DNA of 8,887 nucleotides from JAVVXB01 sp036651815 (GCA_036651815.1 JAVVXB010000048.1:1-8887), one strand, 5' to 3'; counted from the stretch's first letter, positions 1 to 6,459 are shown. Notes: generated by a model not told the origin, from the sequence alone. A program made the numbers and translations.

Positions 1-966
1 TTGCGCAATGCTGCCTTGCAGGGCGAAACGCAAAATACCGGATGGGCCGAATGGTGGACGGCATCCGGCGTTACCTATTGGTGCTCCGATGACGGGGGTA
101 CCTTTGAACCGGACCCGGAATCTAACGGTCCGCAACCGCATTTCTGGGAAGTTTCCTTTCGATACGCACCTGATGGCGTCACATTGCTGGAAGATCACCG
201 CACACCAATGAACTGGGGACGCCTGCCCATCATTGAGATGGATAACAATGAAGACGGTATGACCGACTTGGAGCCGTATAAAGATCTCATTGACGCTTAC
301 GACCTCGTGCAAAACGCTGGGACGAACAACTTGTTAGATTTCAATGAGTTCTATGCGATCATTCAGGGCCTTGGCGGGTCGACAGCGTCGGAAATCGTTC
401 GGAAATTGCAAGTGAACCGGGCGGTTAGCGTTGGATCGGCAGCCGGCGGCGGGAACATTGAACTGAAACAGTTCGTTCTCGACATGAAGGGGCGCATCGA
501 TTGGCTGGAGCTGCTTCGAAATGCAATCCATGAATTCGGCATGGCGGTCGATATCAACAGAGCAGCGTCACTTGGTTCGGCTCCATCTGGCGTGTCTCTC
601 AAATTTCAATATACGCTGCTGGATCTCAAGGCAAATGAGGCCATCAAGGGCCTTGAACCCGCTATCAAGCAGCACTTTTGGTTTGTGACGCAGGATATGA
701 ACCGGCATGACAAAACGGATTATGACGCCGACTTAATCGAGGTAAGCTTTAACAAGAGCATTATTACGAACGATACGGAGTTGGTAAATATGATTTCTGC
801 ATCGGCAGATCTGGTGCCGGAACGGATTCTGATGGCTGTGCACCCGCTGGTGGATGATCCCGATCAGGCGATGACTGAGATGGAGCAGCAGCGGAAGAAG
901 AGGGCCAAAGCGGCGGCGTCGGCATTTGGAAAGCCAGTTACGGAAGGCAAGGATGATGAAACGTGA
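1..966 (+). CDS. Phage portal protein, SPP1 gp6-like, C-terminal part (5' truncated)
   Basis: The portal forms the dodecameric ring at the capsid vertex through which DNA is packaged and ejected. The visible 321 residues look like the C-terminal two thirds of an SPP1 gp6-type portal, a family usually of about 450-500 residues. The frame is open at the window edge, so the TTG at base 1 is probably not the true start. Supporting segments are the central LPIIEMDNNEDGMTDLEPYK region (about residues 75-94), the following helix DLIDAYDLVQNAGTNNLLDF, and SGVSLKFQYTLLDLKANEA (about 196-214), typical of the portal stem/wing region. The tail is a charged helix rich in Lys/Arg/Ala (residues 290-312), as is usual here. 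Its stop overlaps the GTG start of the minor head gene (GTGA), the normal portal-to-minor-head coupling. Family assignment is from recognised motifs and gene order, not from a search. Confidence 0.88.
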   Translation: MRNAALQGETQNTGWAEWWTASGVTYWCSDDGGTFEPDPESNGPQPHFWEVSFRYAPDGVTLLEDHRTPMNWGRLPIIEMDNNEDGMTDLEPYKDLIDAYDLVQNAGTNNLLDFNEFYAIIQGLGGSTASEIVRKLQVNRAVSVGSAAGGGNIELKQFVLDMKGRIDWLELLRNAIHEFGMAVDINRAASLGSAPSGVSLKFQYTLLDLKANEAIKGLEPAIKQHFWFVTQDMNRHDKTDYDADLIEVSFNKSIITNDTELVNMISASADLVPERILMAVHPLVDDPDQAMTEMEQQRKKRAKAAASAFGKPVTEGKDDET

Positions 967-1127
967 GCGACTATTGGGAGGATCGGGCCCTTGAACGATT
1001 GGATCATTTGGAGCTGATCAGCGGTGATTATGCCAGCCATATATACATGGTTTATCAGAACGCTACAGAGAGCTTCAACGGCAGCTTGATGATTTGTTCG
1101 GCAAATACATTTCGGACGTCGACATGA
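963..1127 (+). pseudogene. Minor head protein (SPP1 gp7-like), N-terminal fragment before first frameshift
   Basis: The GTG at 963 overlaps the portal stop (GTGA) and has an AAGGCAAGGA-type ribosome binding site at 944-953. The frame reads MSDYWEDRALERLDHLEL, the characteristic start of gp7-like minor head proteins. It keeps family character up to YMVYQNA (about 1064), then changes to unrelated sequence and stops at 1125-1127 after 54 codons. The family sequence continues in the frame one base back, as YRELQRQLDDLFGKY from 1064. Restoring one base near 1063 (GCTAC to GCCTAC) would rejoin the two as QNAYRELQRQ. Either the gene is broken or one base was missed in sequencing. The intact protein would sit inside the procapsid next to the portal and help head assembly and DNA delivery. 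Confidence 0.75.
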
Positions 1128-1756
1128 CTGCTGAGGCTGCCGCAGCATATTTGAAACAGTCTATCAGCCGCAGCGAAGCGGAGCTCATCCTTTCTCTGAT
1201 CGACCAAATTGACGATCCGAATATCCGGCGGGATATGCTTGCGCGCGTGAACAGCATCCAAGTAAAAGCCCGTATGACACGAATTCAGGCGGCGATGGAG
1301 AGTATCCGGGCGACCTGTGCCCACGGTGCTGAACAGGAGATCACGCTCCACCAGCAGGCAGCCAGGGAAAGCGGATCAGAATCCTATTATCGGACTATCT
1401 TTGACGCGCAGAAAGGAATTGGAACTGCTTCACCTTTTTCGGCAGTCAGCATTCAACAGATCGACGCTGTTTTGTCAGAGTGTTGGCTTGGAAAAAATTA
1501 CTCGCAACGGGTATGGAAAAACGCCGATGTACTTGCGGAAAAACTGGGTGAGATCGTACAAACAAACGTGTCGACGGGTCGGCATTGGAAACGCTGCGTT
1601 GACGATCTCAAGGGATACATGGTCGGTTCCGAGGACGCTGGATTCATGTATGCCGCGTCGCGCCTGCTATTTACAGAGCAGCAGCGGGTGAACAATGAGA
1701 TGTCCGCCAATCCAGCATGTTCATGGGGTTTGACCGATATCGGTTTGTTGCCGTGA
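1061..1756 (+). pseudogene. Minor head protein, middle fragment (between two frameshifts)
   Basis: This is the continuation of the gp7-like minor head protein in the second frame. It is mostly helical and highly charged, from YRELQRQLDDLFGKY (about 1064) to RVNNEMSAN (about 1711), with the helix LFTEQQRVNNEMSAN that precedes the conserved head-morphogenesis core. After about 1711 the frame loses family character and stops at 1754-1756, while the next part (MGFDRYRFVAVMDLKASEIC) is in a third frame. A single restored base near 1711, giving for example SANASMFMGFDRYRF, would rejoin them. The only in-frame early starts are weak (TTG at 1094) and lack a clear ribosome binding site, so this stretch is unlikely to be made alone. 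Both frame changes are in the same direction, one base lost each time. Confidence 0.75.
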
Positions 1757-2538
1757 TGGATCTGAAAGCATCCGAAATATGCCGACAGCACGATGGACTG
1801 ATTGACCCGGACACGGGAAAGCCTTATACCTACGCCAACCGGAAGGACGGAATAAATTTCCCCCCATTGCATCCCTGGTGCCGGTCCTGCGAAGCGCCTG
1901 TTGTGGATGAATACACGTTGGATGGATTGACCCGCCCGGCGAAAGACCCGGAAACAGGTAAGATCATCAGAATTCCGGCATCCATGACCGATCAGCAGTG
2001 GCACGAAAAATATGTTGTCGGGAATCCGGATGCGGAGTTTGCTGAACGCATGACGCAACACACCTCCACCGACCAAAAACAATGGCAAAAGTACCGCGAA
2101 GTGCTAGGAAACGATGCGACAAAGACGCTTGCAGAATTTCAGAGCATGAAATATACTGATCCTCAGAAGTGGAGCAATTTGGAGAGCGTGTACCGAGATA
2201 CGGTATCAGTAAATCGCATTCTGCTAGAACCGTTGAATATGGACACGGAGCAGTTTGGTAAAAAAGCCGGCAAACATAAAACTGACTTCGGACTCGACCC
2301 ATCAAACGCTACTGACCGTGAACAGATAGCCAATATCATCAACAACATTGTTGATAACTTTGACACTGTTTCCAAGGGGGCATGGCGTGGGCAACAATCT
2401 GATGTTCTGTTTTTTGCTAAAGCGGAAGATGTTGTTGTGACAAGCCAGAATAAGGCCTTTATTACAATCCTGAAAGGAGGAATAACCAACGCTAGGGTTA
2501 AAAACGCAAGAAGAATCCGCATTCTGCCGATTCTTTGA
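1717..2538 (+). CDS. Minor head protein C-terminal part with PBECR-like nuclease domain
   Basis: This is the last frame of the broken gp7-like minor head gene. Residues 1-70 hold the head-morphogenesis core: RYRFVAVMDLKASEICRQHDG, then FPPLHPWCRSC (residues 48-58), the family's conserved P-x-H-P-x-C-R-x-C signature. Residues 70-178 are a linker with helical segments. Residues about 179-265 look like a phage barnase/EndoU/colicin E5-D/RelE-type nuclease domain. Cues are GKKAGKHKTDFGLDPSNATD, then GAWRGQQSDVLFF, DVVVT and NKAFITILKGGITNARVKNA. Such domains are known as C-terminal fusions on phage minor head proteins and are thought to be delivered RNases. Lys183/His187, Arg224 and Thr249 are candidate active-site residues, by inference only. 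Base composition is more AT-rich here (about 40% GC in 2401-2460). The ATG at 1717 is only the first ATG after the frameshift, so independent translation is doubtful. The small acidic ORF at 2543 follows directly. Confidence 0.78.
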   Translation: MFMGFDRYRFVAVMDLKASEICRQHDGLIDPDTGKPYTYANRKDGINFPPLHPWCRSCEAPVVDEYTLDGLTRPAKDPETGKIIRIPASMTDQQWHEKYVVGNPDAEFAERMTQHTSTDQKQWQKYREVLGNDATKTLAEFQSMKYTDPQKWSNLESVYRDTVSVNRILLEPLNMDTEQFGKKAGKHKTDFGLDPSNATDREQIANIINNIVDNFDTVSKGAWRGQQSDVLFFAKAEDVVVTSQNKAFITILKGGITNARVKNARRIRILPIL

Positions 2539-2542
2539 AGTT

Positions 2543-2791
2543 GTGCAGCAGCATGCGGCAGATTTAAATTGTGTGTTCTTCCTTGATTCAGGTGAAGGGC
2601 GCGATGTTTCGTTTGCAGACATGGAGGGTGAGGACCTTTGTGGGTGGTTGATCCCGCATGAACACGCTAACGCATTCCAAGGTGAATGGAATAACGCTCA
2701 ACCTTCTAACCGTTGGCTTTCGTTCTTTTGTTTTGCAATTTGGAGAATAGAGAACGGAACTATGCTGATCGATTTCAAAGACTTTAGTTGA
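2543..2791 (+). CDS. Small acidic protein of unknown function downstream of the nuclease domain
   Basis: A product of about 82 residues in a different frame from the preceding gene. The GTG start is four bases after that gene's stop, consistent with coupled reinitiation, but it lacks a good ribosome binding site of its own. Coding character extends upstream in the same frame (LKTQEESAFCRFFEVV, from 2498), overlapping the end of the nuclease domain. The true start may once have been near 2498, where TTA now stands. From the GTG the product has 13 Asp/Glu against 4 Lys/Arg, with hydrophobic and aromatic patches (CVFFLDSGEGRD, EGEDLCGWLIP, FFCFAIWRIE). I do not recognise a named family. Its acidity and its place right after a nuclease-like domain would suit an immunity or inhibitor role. 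It could equally be an unrelated phage accessory gene. A terminator-like hairpin follows. Confidence 0.55.
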   Translation: MQQHAADLNCVFFLDSGEGRDVSFADMEGEDLCGWLIPHEHANAFQGEWNNAQPSNRWLSFFCFAIWRIENGTMLIDFKDFS

Positions 2792-2812
2792 GCGCTTTAT
2801 AGACAATAACCC

Positions 2813-2845
2813 AAGAGCATTCGGAAACGGGTGCTCTTTTGTTAT
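2813..2845 (+). terminator. Rho-independent terminator-like hairpin
   Basis: The arms AAGAGCATTC (2813-2822) and GGGTGCTCTT (2829-2838) pair over 10 bp, including two G-U pairs, around a GGAAAC loop. A short T-rich run (TTTTGTT, 2837-2843) follows. It sits just after the small acidic ORF and before the scaffold leader, so it would separate portal/minor-head transcription from the abundant scaffold/capsid genes, or reduce read-through. The T-run is short, so efficiency is uncertain. No convincing promoter is visible between it and the scaffold gene, which suggests partial read-through or antitermination. Confidence 0.65.
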
Positions 2846-2860
2846 ACAAAAATACCCGAA

Positions 2861-2930
2861 GCCCGTGGGACACAATACGGGCGCCGCGAAACCGGGACTG
2901 GCCGGATAAAAAGGACTGCGGAGAAAGGAA
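2861..2930 (+). promoter_or_regulatory. Structured 5' leader of the scaffold gene
   Basis: A compact, GC-rich noncoding stretch that can fold into adjacent helices. The first is GCCCGT (2861-2866) with ACGGGC (2877-2882), 6 perfect pairs around a 10-base loop. The second is CCGC (2884-2887) with GCGG (2918-2921), enclosing CCGG (2892-2895) with CCGG (2902-2905). The short element GGACTG occurs twice (2895-2900 and 2913-2918). The outer helix ends against the scaffold ribosome binding site (GAGAAAGGAA, 2921-2930), so folding could tune scaffold translation. The class is unknown to me and the pairings were made by eye. Confidence 0.45.
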
Positions 2931-2935
2931 ATCAA

Positions 2936-3475
2936 ATGGCACTGGAATGGCTTAAGGAGATCCTCGGTGATAGCTACACGGAGGAAATCAACAAGAAGGT
3001 TCGCGGAGAAATTGGGAAAGCCTTTGTGGCGAAAACTGATTTCGACGCAAAAAACACGGAACTCAAAACGGCTAACGACACCCTTTCAGCTTTGCAGGAT
3101 ACCGTTAAGAAATTCGATGGGGTAGACCTGGAAAAGCTGAAGAACGCGGCCGCAGATGCTCAAAAAAAGTATGACGCGGATCTTGCATCCTACAAGAAGG
3201 ACAGCGCGATTCATCTGGCACTGGTGCAAGCGAAAGCCAGGAATCCGAAAGCGGCGCGTGCGCTGATTGACGATTCCAAGGTAACCCTCAACGCCGATGG
3301 TTCCCTGGCAGGAATGGATCTGGACGCGATTAAAAAATCCGATCCCTACCTGTTTGACGTTGAGGTGAAAAAGGATGAGGGAACTGATGGCGGCGCAGGC
3401 GGTATCGATGAAACCCTTGATAAGGGATTTCTTGCCGGTATCCGCGGCGCTATGGGACTGGAATCTAAAACATAA
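2936..3475 (+). CDS. Phage scaffolding protein (GP20-like minor structural family)
   Basis: A 179-residue protein with the look of the phage GP20-type scaffold family. It chaperones capsid protein into a procapsid and is removed before DNA packaging. The N-terminus (MALEWLKEILGDSYTEEINK) is the family's usual opening. Residues about 20-110 form a long charged helix or coiled coil (FDAKNTELKTANDTLSALQD, then AADAQKKYDADLASYKKDSA). Next comes the conserved ALVQAKARNPKAARALIDD segment (about 98-116), an acidic Gly-rich linker, and a C-terminal helix that probably binds capsid protein. The ATG at 2936 was chosen because GAGAAAGGA lies just upstream and because the protein matches the family from this Met. 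The open frame extends back to 2831 through the leader and terminator, which are not coding. Length fits the family (about 160-210 residues). It lies 13 bases upstream of the capsid gene. Confidence 0.9.
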   Translation: MALEWLKEILGDSYTEEINKKVRGEIGKAFVAKTDFDAKNTELKTANDTLSALQDTVKKFDGVDLEKLKNAAADAQKKYDADLASYKKDSAIHLALVQAKARNPKAARALIDDSKVTLNADGSLAGMDLDAIKKSDPYLFDVEVKKDEGTDGGAGGIDETLDKGFLAGIRGAMGLESKT

Positions 3476-3488
3476 GGAGTGATTTTAC

Positions 3489-4370
3489 ATGAGTAACAGT
3501 ATTGCCCTATTCAAGAAATACATTACCGGGATGCTGGATGAAGTTTATAAACTGGCATCCCTTACGTCCAGCTTGGACGGAAACCCGGAGCTGGCCAAGC
3601 AGGGGGCCAACGCCAACGAGCTGATCATTTCCAAACTGACCATGCAGGTCCTGGGCAACTACTCCCATAACAGTGGTTATGTGGATGGCGACGTCACCAT
3701 GACCAATGAAACGGTGAGTTGCAATTTCGACCGTGGTCGGATGTTCTCGGTTGACAACATGGACAACCTGGAAACTGCCGGGATGGCCTATGGCCGACTT
3801 GCAAACGAGTTTCTGCGGACGAAGGTCGTACCGGAGGTGGACGCGTTCCGTTTTGCCACCTATGCGGGGACGTCGAACATCAGCACGGTTGCAGCAGCCG
3901 CTCTTGCCTCCGGTGCAGACGTAATCTCTGCTCTCAGAGCCGTAGCCAACAAGATGGATGAGGACGAAGTGCCTTACGATGGCCGGCAACTGTTCATCAC
4001 ACCCACGCTGCTCGGCCTGGTGGAAGACCTGGATACTACCAAAAGCAAGATGGCGCTGGAACGGTTCTCCAAGGTCACCAAGGTTCCGCAGACACGATTC
4101 TATACCGCCATCACGCAGTATGACGGCAGCACCTCCGGGCAGGAGGCCGGCGGTTATATCAAGAACGCTGCTACCGGTAAGGATATCAACTTCATGGCGA
4201 TTCATCCGACCGCCTTGATCCAGTATCCGAAGCATATCGCGCCGAAGGTAATCACGCCTGAGCAGAACCAGAAAGCGGACGCCTGGAAGTTTGGCTATCG
4301 GAACGTTGGCATTGCCGATGTATGCGATAACAAGGTTGCAGGTGTGCATCTGCACAAGTCTACGACTTAA
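3489..4370 (+). CDS. Major capsid protein (HK97 fold)
   Basis: A 293-residue major capsid protein, a good length for SPP1-like systems without a fused delta domain. The ribosome binding site AAGGAG (3474-3479) precedes the ATG at 3489. HK97-type layout can be traced. There is an N-terminal arm (1-35), then an E-loop/beta region around NYSHNSGYVDGDVTMTNETV (57-76). A spine helix follows with YGRLANEFLRTKVVPEVDAF (101-120), a strong coat-protein motif. P- and A-domain strands and helices come next: DVISALRAVANKMDEDEVP, then RQLFITPTLLGLVED at 166-180, the usual position of the R-x-x-x-I-T-P motif. The end is FGYRNVGIADVCDNKVAGVH. The position directly after the scaffold gene supports the call. 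Codon use is even and GC-rich, and a long antisense open frame on the other strand is a by-product of this. Confidence 0.92.
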   Translation: MSNSIALFKKYITGMLDEVYKLASLTSSLDGNPELAKQGANANELIISKLTMQVLGNYSHNSGYVDGDVTMTNETVSCNFDRGRMFSVDNMDNLETAGMAYGRLANEFLRTKVVPEVDAFRFATYAGTSNISTVAAAALASGADVISALRAVANKMDEDEVPYDGRQLFITPTLLGLVEDLDTTKSKMALERFSKVTKVPQTRFYTAITQYDGSTSGQEAGGYIKNAATGKDINFMAIHPTALIQYPKHIAPKVITPEQNQKADAWKFGYRNVGIADVCDNKVAGVHLHKSTT

Positions 4371-4387
4371 TCTGGGCGGGTGAAGGT

Positions 4388-4759
4388 ATGACTGATTTGG
4401 AGATGCTTGACAAACTTAAGCTGTTGGCTGGCATTACGGATAACACGCAGGACAATCTTTTGCAGCTCCTGTTGGATATCGTAACGGACAAAGTCCTGGC
4501 AAATACCAATCAGCCATACCTGCCGACGGCGTGTGGAACACTGGCTGTGGAAATTGCCTATGACAGCTATCTGATTCGGCAGCAGGGGGCGAACGCAGAA
4601 GCCGGGCAGATCACCGGAAGCGTGTCCAGCGTCAGCAACAACGGACAATCCGTCGGATACCGGGCAGGCGACTATGCATCAATCGCAAAAAGCGTCTCGG
4701 ATGCGTTCCTGAAAGACTATGCCGCGAGGCTTGCGCCTTTTCGAAAGGCGGGATGGTAA
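4388..4759 (+). CDS. Head-tail connector (adaptor) protein, gp6/gp15-like
   Basis: A 123-residue protein matching the phage head-tail connector family (HK97 gp6 / SPP1 gp15 type). This forms the ring below the portal. Features are an N-terminal helical pair with MLDKLKLLAGITDNTQDNLL (5-24), a second helix LLLDIVTDKVLANTN, and a conserved VEIAYDSYLIRQQGANAEA segment (53-71), typical of these helical-bundle proteins. A Gly/Ser-rich turn (SVSSVSNNGQSVGYR) follows, then a final helix ending in APFRKAGW. The ATG at 4388 follows GGGTGAAGG. The gene lies 17 bases after the capsid gene and overlaps the next gene, which is normal for this module. Confidence 0.85.
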   Translation: MTDLEMLDKLKLLAGITDNTQDNLLQLLLDIVTDKVLANTNQPYLPTACGTLAVEIAYDSYLIRQQGANAEAGQITGSVSSVSNNGQSVGYRAGDYASIAKSVSDAFLKDYAARLAPFRKAGW

Positions 4760-5100
4760 TGCAGATTCCGGATAGCTTCAAAATTGCCCAGTTCACCGCA
4801 ATGTGCGATAAACTAGTAACCCTCCTGAGTACAGTGGAAACGACTGGGGCGCTTGGCGGCAAAACAAAGTCGCCCGGCGTTCCCGTCTCCACGCACCAAT
4901 GCAACGTACAGGTGGTGAGCGACAAACTCCTATGCGAACAATACGGCTTGACCATCGGGCGGGACATTCTGGTGACAGCGCCGACGCTTCCCATCGAAAA
5001 GGGACGGTTTATCCGATACGGTGGAGGTGACTACTATGTGGTGGAAACGCCACAGCATGATGCGTATAAGAAATTGCTGGCAAAGGCGGTGGTTGTGTGA
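4753..5100 (+). CDS. Head closure protein (phage minor capsid type)
   Basis: A protein of about 115 residues in the slot after the connector, where head-closure (stopper) proteins are encoded; these are often annotated as minor capsid proteins. The sequence is mostly beta in the second half: PVSTHQCNVQVVSDKLLCEQ (44-63), then YGLTIGRDILVTAP, and RFIRYGGGDYYVVETPQHD (85-103). The last looks like the typical small beta-barrel ending in this family. Two starts are possible, ATG at 4753 or ATG at 4759 overlapping the previous stop (TAATG). The upstream AAAGG (4744-4748) is nearer normal spacing for 4759. The end overlaps the next gene by GTGA. Assignment rests on position, size and sequence character. 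Confidence 0.78.
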   Translation: MVMQIPDSFKIAQFTAMCDKLVTLLSTVETTGALGGKTKSPGVPVSTHQCNVQVVSDKLLCEQYGLTIGRDILVTAPTLPIEKGRFIRYGGGDYYVVETPQHDAYKKLLAKAVVV

Positions 5101-5609
5101 AAATCACAATGAACAGCCGCAAGCTTGAAAGTAAATTGCAGAACCTGGCCGGAGCGGATCTTGGGTATCAGATCGTACAGAGCATGGTTGCCCGCGGACT
5201 GAACGTTTCAAAACCACTCGCCCAGGCGACAAGCCCGGCGGTCGGCTCCAGCATATCCGCCGGCCCCATCGAAACCGCCGGCTCAAAGACCACAGGATCC
5301 TTCGGGACAAATAGCGAAATCGGCGCGTACGTCGAGTATGGAACCGGATTGCCCGGGTATCAAGGAAAGGTCTCAAACGGAGAACGAAGGAACCCGAAAG
5401 CCGCGGGCTTCAGCTACACGCTAAAAACCGTGGTAAAAAGCGGCCCGTTTGTTGGACAGATTCGCAATGGATGGGTATATTACAAAGGCCGTTTCATTCA
5501 CACGCTTGGGCAGCCGGCAAAGCCTTTCATGTATCCGGCGCAGTTGATATTGGAGAAGGACGCCGCCGGAATTGCCGGAGCAACCGTCAGAGACGCGATC
5601 AGGAGGTGA
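5097..5609 (+). CDS. HK97 gp10-like head-tail joining / tail component
   Basis: A 170-residue protein of the HK97 gp10 family, found between head-closure and tail-terminator genes in many siphoviruses and probably part of the neck. Diagnostic segments are a short N-terminal helical part (SRKLESKLQNL), the conserved IGAYVEYGTGLPGYQG (75-90), and the C-terminal GQPAKPFMYPAQLILEKD (138-155), the family's P-x-x-F-x-x-P ending. Between them lies a Lys/Gly-rich stretch (91-137) that makes this copy longer than the simplest members. The GTG start at 5097 overlaps the previous stop (GTGA), and there is no strong ribosome binding site, so translation is probably coupled. The stop (5607-5609) lies within the ribosome binding site of the next gene. 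Confidence 0.85.
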   Translation: MKITMNSRKLESKLQNLAGADLGYQIVQSMVARGLNVSKPLAQATSPAVGSSISAGPIETAGSKTTGSFGTNSEIGAYVEYGTGLPGYQGKVSNGERRNPKAAGFSYTLKTVVKSGPFVGQIRNGWVYYKGRFIHTLGQPAKPFMYPAQLILEKDAAGIAGATVRDAIRR

Positions 5610-5613
5610 TCGG

Positions 5614-6006
5614 GTGAATGTAGAACAATTGATCAAAGAATTGATCGATGAGATCACGGGCGTTTCCTGGTCGCCTGGGAGCTATCCGCCGGACACGTCC
5701 GGCATCAAACAAACACCGGCTGGGAGCTGGACCGTCGGAGCAGGATCGGGGGCCTCCACGTCCAGCCGCAGGATGGCCACCGTCGAAACAACGGTGGCCA
5801 TTGCTTTATGGTGCGGGAGCGCCGACGCGCGCGCAGACACAAAGAGAAGTGTGATGGACGCATTCACAGGCGTTGGATTTTCAGCACTCCTTCCTTCGGA
5901 TGCGGAAATCTTGCTTTCCGATGATTCGGCTGCGTTTGTGACCAATATGACCTTCAAGGGATGGATTGACACCACCACCTATTGGGTCTATCAAAAACAA
6001 CAATAA
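5614..6006 (+). CDS. Tail terminator / tail completion protein
   Basis: A 130-residue protein located directly before the tail tube gene, the standard position of the tail terminator that caps the tube and joins it to the head. The GTG at 5614 was chosen because a perfect AGGAGGTGAT (5601-5610) lies just upstream. The protein then begins MNVEQLIKELIDEITGVSWS, a normal N-terminal helix. The frame is open from 5572, but that extension lies inside the previous gene. The core RMATVETTVAIALWCGSADA and the following helix ARADTKRSVMDAFTGVGF fit the alpha/beta fold of such proteins. The ending TFKGWIDTTTYWVYQKQQ is beta-rich. The gene contains two strong inverted repeats (5688-5703 and 5773-5801). 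Family assignment is mainly from position and general sequence resemblance. Confidence 0.8.
   Translation: MNVEQLIKELIDEITGVSWSPGSYPPDTSGIKQTPAGSWTVGAGSGASTSSRRMATVETTVAIALWCGSADARADTKRSVMDAFTGVGFSALLPSDAEILLSDDSAAFVTNMTFKGWIDTTTYWVYQKQQ
5773..5801 (+). repeat. Perfect 11-bp inverted repeat inside the tail terminator gene
   Basis: ATGGCCACCGT (5773-5783) and ACGGTGGCCAT (5791-5801) are exact reverse complements around the loop CGAAACA. It encodes MATVETTVAI in the tail terminator frame. No run of T follows, so it is not a standard terminator. A second, smaller inverted repeat, GCCGGAC-AC-GTCCGGC, lies upstream at 5688-5703. Confidence 0.8.
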
Positions 6007-6018
6007 AGGAGAAATAGC

Positions 6019-6459
6019 ATGAGTAGACTGGCGTCTATGGGGACCGTGCTGAAAATGAAAGCGTCTGGCGACACCACTTTTGCGCAGGTACCTGATCTGA
6101 AAGAAATCCCGTCTTTTATGGGTGAGGCTGAAAAGGTGGAAACCACCTGCATTGAGGACACACAAAAAACTTATGCGCCCGGGCAGTCCGATCCGGGTGA
6201 CATGGCGTTCAAGTTCGCATTTACGGGCATGACTGCCGGGACGAACTGGGCAAAGCTCAGGGCGTTGCAGACCGGAAACGCCTCCGCATCGTTCCAGGTC
6301 GTATTTCCGGATAAGTCCGGCTTCCAATGGGACGCGAAAGTGTCGCTTTCCATGGACGAAATCGGAGACGGGAACAGCCCGTTGACCTTCACGGCGAAGA
6401 TGTTCCCGGAGGGCGAGATCTTGCCGATCAATGAGGTTGGGACCGGGTCCGGGATCTAA
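6019..6459 (+). CDS. Major tail tube protein
   Basis: A 146-residue protein in the tail tube position, between the tail terminator and the assembly chaperone. It would polymerise as hexameric rings around the tape measure protein. The ATG at 6019 follows AAAGGAG (6005-6011). Typical features are an N-terminal MSRLASMGTVLKMKASGD strand, VPDLKEIPSFMGEAEKVETT (24-43) and DPGDMAFKFAFTGMTAGTNW (58-77). A beta-rich C-terminal half follows, with FPDKSGFQWDAKVSLSMDEI and PLTFTAKMFPEGEI, as in tail tubes with the common beta-sandwich fold. It ends with tandem stops (TAATAA, 6457-6462), consistent with a highly expressed gene. A hairpin region follows before the chaperone gene. Confidence 0.88.
   Translation: MSRLASMGTVLKMKASGDTTFAQVPDLKEIPSFMGEAEKVETTCIEDTQKTYAPGQSDPGDMAFKFAFTGMTAGTNWAKLRALQTGNASASFQVVFPDKSGFQWDAKVSLSMDEIGDGNSPLTFTAKMFPEGEILPINEVGTGSGI

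Noticed and set aside
1055..1070. Programmed frameshifting as explanation for the first minor head frame change
   Set aside because: No slippery heptamer is present (CAGAACGCTACAGAG), and gp7-like genes are normally one frame.
1498..2088. 196-residue minus-strand open frame across the minor head gene
   Set aside because: It overlaps clear head-morphogenesis coding sequence, including the HPWCRSC signature on the plus strand. Its translation looks random.
2499..2505. TAAAAAC as a possible frameshift site linking the nuclease frame to the acidic ORF
   Set aside because: The acidic ORF is in the +1 frame, whereas such a site would give -1, and the P-site re-pairing would be poor.
2840..2860. 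Possible -10 element (TTATAC / TATACA) for a promoter after the terminator
   Set aside because: No -35-like hexamer at suitable spacing upstream; it falls in the hairpin, so support is too weak.
2831..2935. N-terminal extension of the scaffold protein from an ATG-like start at 2831
   Set aside because: It would begin inside the terminator hairpin and run through the structured leader. The ATG at 2936 has a good ribosome binding site and matches the family start.
3507..4355. Long (282-residue) open frame on the minus strand opposite the capsid gene
   Set aside because: It mirrors the GC-rich codon pattern of the major capsid gene, has no recognisable domain and no operon partner on that strand.
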